Positions 58,155-64,000 of a DNA stretch of 64,000 nucleotides are shown in pieces (the first letter of the stretch is position 1; each line of letters opens with the position of its first letter). The notes under the pieces are model-generated. The model was not told where the DNA came from and ran no database searches. It was given only the letters and a program-made list of their open reading frames with translations. Origin of the DNA: Trichoderma breve (lineage: Eukaryota; Ascomycota; Sordariomycetes; Hypocreales; Hypocreaceae). The position numbers were made by a program, and so were the translations under genes. The stretch covers positions 1 through 64,000 of the forward strand of contig NC_079235.1 in NCBI RefSeq assembly GCF_028502605.1, written 5' to 3'.

Positions 58155-58979
58155 AGATACTTTGGCATATGATCTTGAGTTTTAGCCTTTTTTTCTCGGC
58201 TTGAAACGACTCCTTTTCTCCTGAAAATAGATTGAGAGCTACAGTGGACGTAACAGTACATGTATTCATTTCCCCTGTGTGGACTTCGCCTCATAAATTA
58301 AAGTGAAAATCTCAATATCTCAGTGACTTGCGCCGAGTAAAAGCAAATCTTTAGTTTAAAGAAGATCGATATCTAGTCGGAAATGCGTCGAATGTTATAT
58401 AGTTCAATAGGGTAGATAACTAGGATTGTTGAGTTGTTCACGAATCAACCTATATTAGGCTACTATAATATGCAACATACTTGATCATCAACTCAGGAGA
58501 CTAGAGCTATAACAAGGTATAATCCAGGGTGGGATCTTGTTGGCTGTAGACTACCCGGGGGTTTATTCCATGGTGTCATTGCTATTATTGCAGTACAAGT
58601 TACTGATTTGCAAACATAATAATCGCAGATTAGTATCCCGAGGATAATTTCTTGCAACAATGTATGAAGATAATTCGGCGCGGTAAGATAGCCAACTCCT
58701 ATCTCCGGTGGCGAATCTTTTGTCTATGTGTGAGCTCATGGAAAGCCTGTCATCCGGCATCTCTCCGATGAGTTTGGCATTATGTGGCCTACTCATGATA
58801 ACTGCCCCACTCACAGTCTTTTACCCAATAATAGTAATTTCCAATTTGATGCAGCAATGTCATAGGCAAGCAGACGCTTAAATGAATCGTGATCTGCAGT
58901 GTGAGGCAAAACTGGTCTGGTATCTTATTCGTGTGGAATTTCGTCCAAACTGGTCACAAATTCCAAAGAACTATTCGTC
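58155..58979. other. Gene-free stretch
   Basis: 825 bp. Nothing supported. Upstream exons of the next unknown gene could lie here. Confidence 0.3.
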
Positions 58980-59748
58980 ATGCTGGCATCTAATGAAGCC
59001 GATAGAGCTTTTGAATGGCTATTGCCATTTTATATCCGACGATTTGAGTCTGAAAGTCCTCGGCTTAACACTCCCTTACGCAAATGCCTGCGGTTGCTGG
59101 CAGCTCAGCATGCACTGCAGTTCAGAGTACGTCCGTATATCGGATCGCTATGTCATCATTAATAAATACCATGCGTTAATTATTGGTTAGCAAGATAATG
59201 TTGGGAACATCTACTTAAGCAGCCCTGGCCGTGACCCGCAACTGCCGCCGATAGGTATATGTTTCCATCTTGATGATTCCAAGTCCCCAGGGACATTTGA
59301 AGGGGCTCTTCGAGCATTCTTCGCCCTACAGTCTTCCAGTTTGATGTGCGGGGTTTTTTTAACCGGATGGTCCTCTTTATATGAAAAAGGCCTGGGCCAT
59401 GACATCTGGTTGGGTCGATCGGCAGCTGAAGAACTTTACTCTTCTTATCCGGATCTCAAACAATTCGCATTGATGACTGACGTTGCTGAATTCTCCATGT
59501 CTGCTACTTTTGAGATAGTCAAGTCGCGTTCTAACCCAACTCATATTCGAGGAAGCCCCGTGCTAGTACAAAAAGCACAGGAGGCCGCGAACGCTGTTAG
59601 CGATGTTTCTACTTCATCATCGGTTATCACGTCGGACTCTAGAGCTCCAGAAATTCGAATAGAAGGAGATCATGCTATTCAACTTGGTATATCAGCAGTT
59701 CAGATATACAGCGGGTATATACAGGCAATCTTCGATAATTTCGACTAG
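58980..59748 (+). CDS. Protein of unknown function
   Basis: I do not recognise this family. Two exons (58980-59126 and 59191-59748) give about 234 residues, starting MLASNEADRAFEWLLPFYI and joining ALQFR to QDNVGNIYLSS in phase. The composition is protein-like: PPIGICFHLDD, GALRAFFALQSS, GVFLTGWSSLYEKGLGHDIWLG, then HAIQLGISAVQIYSGYIQAIFDNFD near the C-terminus. There is no signal peptide or membrane helix. The start and possible upstream exons are uncertain. It lies between the Dabb protein and the dehydrogenase. Confidence 0.5.
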
Positions 59749-59941
59749 GGCTTGTCTATTGTTTGACTAATAAGAAGGAAATTGATACAGGTGATTACAG
59801 GCTGCTCTCGGAAGTTCAAATTCAGCAGTGAAATATGACCTGAATCAATTTAATGTGTCTACTATTCTCCATTGTTCTCTTTTCACACAATGTACGCTAT
59901 CTATCCATCTCTCCTTCATTCAGGAATGGAAAGAAACAGCG

Positions 59942-60959
59942 TTAGTGTTTTGCAGCAGAGCCATTATCAAGGCTAAAATCCTCCCCATTAAATGGTTTAA
60001 GCCCGGCACTCACTCTCATACCTACCGCACATGCACTCCAATCAAGCCCTGGACCTCCTATTGTTACTGCTGTAGTTAAGTGGTTCCATGCCAGATCAAC
60101 TATGGGAGTTGGAGTTGAGGTAACAGACCCAAGCCGACGGATATACGAAGCATCTTTCATTCCACCGGGCAATGTAAAGCCTGTCTTGCCGCTAAAAGCA
60201 CCATCTCGTATTTTCTTCCCATAATTAAGCCATGCGGGCGTTGGGAACCATTTTTCTTTTCGGTTTTCAGCATACTATTGAGTTGAATGAAAAAGAGTAA
60301 GAGGTAGACGACTTACGAATGAAGTTATAAAAGACGTTCAGGTCGAAGTTTGTCTTCTCAGCCAGTGCGAAACTCTCTGACAGAAGCTCAATGGTGCCCA
60401 AAATACAACTATTTCCGAGTAACTTGAGTGTAGCCCCATGCGTTGTTGCATCCCCACAGTCTATCAAGTCTTTTCCAAGTGAGGGAACGAGATATTTTTT
60501 CACACTTTCTCGAGCTTCAGCGTCGCCAGACAGTACCACAAGCAACTCTGCTGACTTTGCCGCCGCGGGGGGGCCAAAAACTGGACAGGATAGAAAATAC
60601 ACGCCATTCTTTTGAGCTTCGGCTTGGAGCGTCTTGGAGGTTGTAGGGTATAGAGTCGAGTGATCCACGTAGATGGAGCCTTTATTCTGGATTTTGAACA
60701 GCTCTCTATAGATAGCCAACGCAACGTCATCATTGGCAAGGCATCCATGAACAATATTGCAGTTAGAGCCAATTTCGTGGAGAGAAGCTGCAATTTGGTA
60801 GTAACCCGGTGCCAAGTCCTTTGCCTTTGCGGCTGTGCGGTTCCAAACGCGAATTTGGGGGTGATGATGCCGCTCCGCGTAGGTGGCCAGATTCAAAGCC
60901 ATGCTTGAACCCATGTTTCCCAGCCCTACCCACCCAAACGCTTGTCCACCGTACTCCAT
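59942..60959 (-). CDS. 3-hydroxyisobutyrate dehydrogenase-like (threonate dehydrogenase type) enzyme
   Basis: Two exons (60959-60317 and 60255-59942) give about 318 residues. The start MEYGGQAFGWVGLGNMGSS is used because the cofactor motif GxGxMG follows directly; an upstream in-frame Met at 61100 would add a spurious leader. VDHSTLYPTTSKTLQ, VYFLSCPVFGPPAAA and the catalytic-type KLLGNSCILGTIELL fit the beta-hydroxyacid dehydrogenase family. Splicing gives VFYNFIQKWFPTPAWLNYGKK. In bacteria such enzymes oxidise L-threonate or D-erythronate before the OtnK kinase step, matching the kinase at 54311. Confidence 0.88.
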
Positions 60960-61707
60960 TTGGTATTGAAGAAACGCGTTTATGAATGATTCACAAATAA
61001 GAGGTGAAAGACTAATGATATGGAAAAGAAGAATAAATATTGGGATATGTCTTATCTCTGCTCGATTTATGTCTCCCGATTCCCATACTTGATGATTCAA
61101 CAGGAACTACTTTATATTGCTTCTTTCACTTTGTTGTGGACCCGCGCCCCGTGCTCCGAAATTGTAGTCTTGGATATAGAATGCGCATCGAGGTGTATGT
61201 GAGAATATCGGATAACCTCATACGCAGCTTTAGTAAGCCGCTCTTTTGCTGCCCGGCAACTATCCGCAAGGTATCCCCACGTCGCCCGGTCCTTACGTCG
61301 GCATCTCTCCGTTCACATGGTGATGGCAAGTCATGGAGCCCATTACAGCCTAGAATCAAAGAGTGCAAGCCCCTATTCAACCTGACATGATCCGCCAATG
61401 CCAACTAACTACAGCGGTTCCCCGCGTTCCCCGCGATGCTAACCAATCGACCTTGATGGTGGCAATCGGCACGGGGACGGGTATCACTTAAAGAACTCCG
61501 ATGAGCAGCTTTTCAAGTTATACCTCAATGCAGTACATGGAAGTTCACTCAACTATTTACCATTGTGCAAGTCTCTCAGATCGGAGAGACCATTTGCCGC
61601 AACAATACATATATATCTGCACCATACGTCTTTGTCCAGGCTAAGAAGCAGCCAAGCATTCGAGTCACATCTATATAACCATCTTTGCTAAGTCGCCTCA
61701 CCACATC
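60960..61707. promoter_or_regulatory. Divergent upstream region, dehydrogenase / amidohydrolase
   Basis: 748 bp between divergent genes. No supported coding sequence and no operator recognised by eye. Confidence 0.3.
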
Positions 61708-63135
61708 ATGTCTGCTACGGATCACACAGTTACTGCTGGTGTTGAACATTTTAAGCCTACCCCAGCGGACATTGAGATACATAATCATCTGCCCGGAGAT
61801 CCAACTACGGTACTGTTTAAGAATGTCAACATTCTAGATTCTACGGGCAAAAGTCCTTATCTAGGAGATGTTCTGATAGAAGGGGAGCGCATCACCAGAG
61901 TTGGTTTGGTTGAAACAGCTACCGTGCTAGGCACACTCATTGTGGATGGACAAGGGAGGAAGACGCTCATGTCGGGTCTGTGTGATGCTCACACTCACCT
62001 GAGCTGGACTGATTCTCCCACCCTGGATGGTATCGCCCGAATTCCCCTAGAAGAACACGTACTGTACACGGCTCGTTCGGCAAAGATGTATCTTGACTAC
62101 GGCTTCACTATGTGCTTTGGCGCCGCATCAGCTCGACCCCGGCTCGACATCGCCATCAAGGGCGCCATCAAGCAAGGAATGATCCCGGGTCCTCGAACGC
62201 TTGCAAACGCCCAAGAAATTTCTACTACGGGTGGCGCCATTGGCCCTTCCATAACCAAGTTTGCAGACGGTGTGGATCAGATGCGTAAGGCAGTCCGCGA
62301 GTTTCTGGCACTGGGAGTCGACAACATTAAACTATCAATGACTGGAGACTACGTCCACGAACACATGGGTAGTGAAGAGACATATTTTACTCTGGCAGAA
62401 ACTCGCGCAGCGGTTGAGGAAGCGCACAGCCGGGGAAAGCGCGTGTGTGCACACGCACGAAGTGCTGCGTCCGTCAAGCTCTGCGCAATGACTGGTGTAG
62501 ACGTCATTTATCACGCATCTTATGTTGATGATGAGGGCATGAAGCTTCTGGAATCAATCAAGGATCGGGTCTTTGTTGCTCCCGCCATCAACTTTCCTCT
62601 CACTTCCTGCACAGGCGAAGCCATCCCCTTCGGTCTTACACCGGAGATGGCAGCAAAGAAGAAGTTGAAGGAAGAAGTGGAGATCGCCTCAAGGGCAATG
62701 ATCAAGATGCGCGAGAGAGGTATTAAAATACTTCCCGGTGGTGATTACGGGTTTGCTTGGGCACCTCATGGAACATATGCGAGGGATCTTGCTCATTTTG
62801 TCAACCTTTTTGGATTCACTCCCATGGAAGCAATTATATCGGCCACTGCATGGGGAGGAGAGCTTATGGGACATCCAGACGAACTTGGGAAGATCCTACC
62901 AGGCTACTACGCGGATGTCATTCTTGTAGACGGCAACCCGTTGGAAGATATAGAGATCCTTCAAGACAAGGACCGCATTCATACCATCGTCTTAAACGGA
63001 CATGTGCATAAGAATGTCACTGGCGAGGGACAGCCTCAGAGGGTTCCGAAACCGACCACCTTACCGGTAATGAATGCCGATGGGTCATTTGACTGGAAGA
63101 TCAAAAGGGAAGTAGTGCAACCAATCATGAAATAG
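61708..63135 (+). CDS. Metal-dependent amidohydrolase (imidazolonepropionase / prolidase-like)
   Basis: A single exon gives 475 residues. The metal-binding HxH is in SGLCDAHTHLSW (His95 and His97). An active-site Lys-like region VDNIKLSMTGDY follows, then His residues in RVCAHARSAASVKL and DVIYHASYVDD, and the final Asp region PGGDYGFAW. The C-terminal GKILPGYYADVILVDGNPLEDI is the standard small beta-domain return. Members hydrolyse cyclic amides, dipeptides or lactams. No signal peptide, so cytosolic. The substrate is unknown. Confidence 0.92.
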   Translation: MSATDHTVTAGVEHFKPTPADIEIHNHLPGDPTTVLFKNVNILDSTGKSPYLGDVLIEGERITRVGLVETATVLGTLIVDGQGRKTLMSGLCDAHTHLSWTDSPTLDGIARIPLEEHVLYTARSAKMYLDYGFTMCFGAASARPRLDIAIKGAIKQGMIPGPRTLANAQEISTTGGAIGPSITKFADGVDQMRKAVREFLALGVDNIKLSMTGDYVHEHMGSEETYFTLAETRAAVEEAHSRGKRVCAHARSAASVKLCAMTGVDVIYHASYVDDEGMKLLESIKDRVFVAPAINFPLTSCTGEAIPFGLTPEMAAKKKLKEEVEIASRAMIKMRERGIKILPGGDYGFAWAPHGTYARDLAHFVNLFGFTPMEAIISATAWGGELMGHPDELGKILPGYYADVILVDGNPLEDIEILQDKDRIHTIVLNGHVHKNVTGEGQPQRVPKPTTLPVMNADGSFDWKIKREVVQPIMK

Positions 63136-64000
63136 TGTTCTTACGAAGGCAAAATTGCATCGTGAGAATAAGCTTCCAATCGCGTTCTATCTCAGAGAAG
63201 ACAGTGCATGAGAGAGCAAGCCATTGAACTAGCAAACATCTCAAAGGGAGAGCAAGCCTTTTTAGAAGGTGGATAGGTCAGTCGCAAGTGTTGAAGAGGA
63301 AAATGGAAACTACATGTACCCAAATTAAGAGAGGAGAAGGGCTACGTGGTTTACATTGGCTCGTTCTTCTGTGTCGCATTATAATTTGTACCATGTCAAA
63401 ACCCTTTGGTCGACGAGAATATTAATAACTGTAGTTCCAACTTAACTATTAAGACTGGCAAGCCCCTTTGAATATTACTTTTCAACTCCTCATCTGAAGT
63501 GGATAACCTGAAAAAATGTTTTGAAGGCGTAGAGATGCAGAGGGCTAGGTTATCGTAAGTAGATGGCTAGAGTAGCGGACGAGCGGCTCCTTGGGGCGTT
63601 TAGCTTCAATCTACATTTAGATATGTTATTGGAGAGAATACGGCTACATCCGTGGCTATCCCCGTCCATGATCAATTGGAACGACTGGAATTCCTTTATT
63701 GCTGGATGATTTTTTTCGTTCACGGTCACTAAGAACACCGACGTCATGGTGTAACGTCGCAATAGTATCTCGTGATAATGAACTTGCTGTTTCTCAAATA
63801 CCGGACTCCAAATACATCAATGATGCTTTGACTATGCTGATGTATGTTAATTGTATGACTATGTCTAGTGGTGGTGTCGGTGCTGCTGGCTTAAAGCTCA
63901 CTTCGCATAATACGTAGTAGTTCTGGCTGGACTTATGAGCTCTATCTCCCTCCGCCAATGGCTTTCGCACTTGTATATCCCACCTTTTTTACTAGATCGT
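63136..64000. other. Gene-free stretch to window end
   Basis: 865 bp, AT-rich. Short open frames only, none with a recognised pattern. Confidence 0.3.

Noticed and set aside
1..64000. CRISPR arrays, operons with ribosome binding sites, rRNA or tRNA genes
   Set aside because: The sequence is eukaryotic. No regular spacer arrays and no tRNA-like box pairs were found by eye; a tRNA scan would be decisive.
1..64000. UstY-type (DUF3328) cyclisation gene to partner the repeat precursor
   Set aside because: No product in the window shows the HxxHC motifs of that family.

Overview
This window looks like filamentous-ascomycete (Pezizomycotina) nuclear DNA. Genes are split by short 50-80 nt introns with GTAAGT-like donors and TAG/CAG acceptors. 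Six regulators carry the fungal Zn2Cys6 DNA-binding domain, and the other families (OPT, RTA1, NmrA, CYP51, SnoaL-like, Dabb) are typical of fungal accessory regions. The family mix suggests Sordariomycetes, perhaps Hypocreales, but this is inference. I rebuilt gene models by eye from splice sites and reading-frame continuity, so small exons and start codons are less certain than the protein families.

Left part (1-18 kb): a cut-off MFS transporter abuts a convergent isoaspartyl peptidase/asparaginase. Next comes the most unusual gene, a secreted 176-residue precursor at 3369-4078 with six copies of one Cys-RGD-Cys core separated by Lys-Arg sites. It is followed by a C2H2 regulator, a gene-poor stretch with a perfect 36-bp inverted repeat, a tiny metallothionein, a peroxisomal-type FAD amine oxidase, an OPT oligopeptide transporter broken by an in-frame TGA, a Zn2Cys6 regulator and an S9 serine peptidase. 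Asparaginase, OPT, amine oxidase and peptidase together suggest peptide and amino-acid scavenging.

Middle part (18-45 kb): a D-2-hydroxyacid dehydrogenase, a 2-oxoglutarate/Fe(II) dioxygenase and an ornithine-cyclodeaminase-family enzyme lie together. They are followed by four Zn2Cys6 regulators interspersed with two SnoaL-like proteins, an RTA1-like membrane protein, an intact CYP51, a short-chain dehydrogenase with an in-frame TGA, an NmrA-like protein and an ABM-type two-domain protein. There is no PKS, NRPS or terpene cyclase in the window, so any specialised-metabolite role is unproven.

Right part (45-64 kb): this looks catabolic. It holds a sugar transporter, a cytosolic GH2 beta-mannosidase, a Zn2Cys6 regulator, a four-carbon acid sugar kinase, an alpha/beta hydrolase, a Dabb protein, an unrecognised protein, a 3-hydroxyisobutyrate-dehydrogenase-like enzyme (which pairs with the acid-sugar kinase in known threonate-type pathways) and an amidohydrolase.
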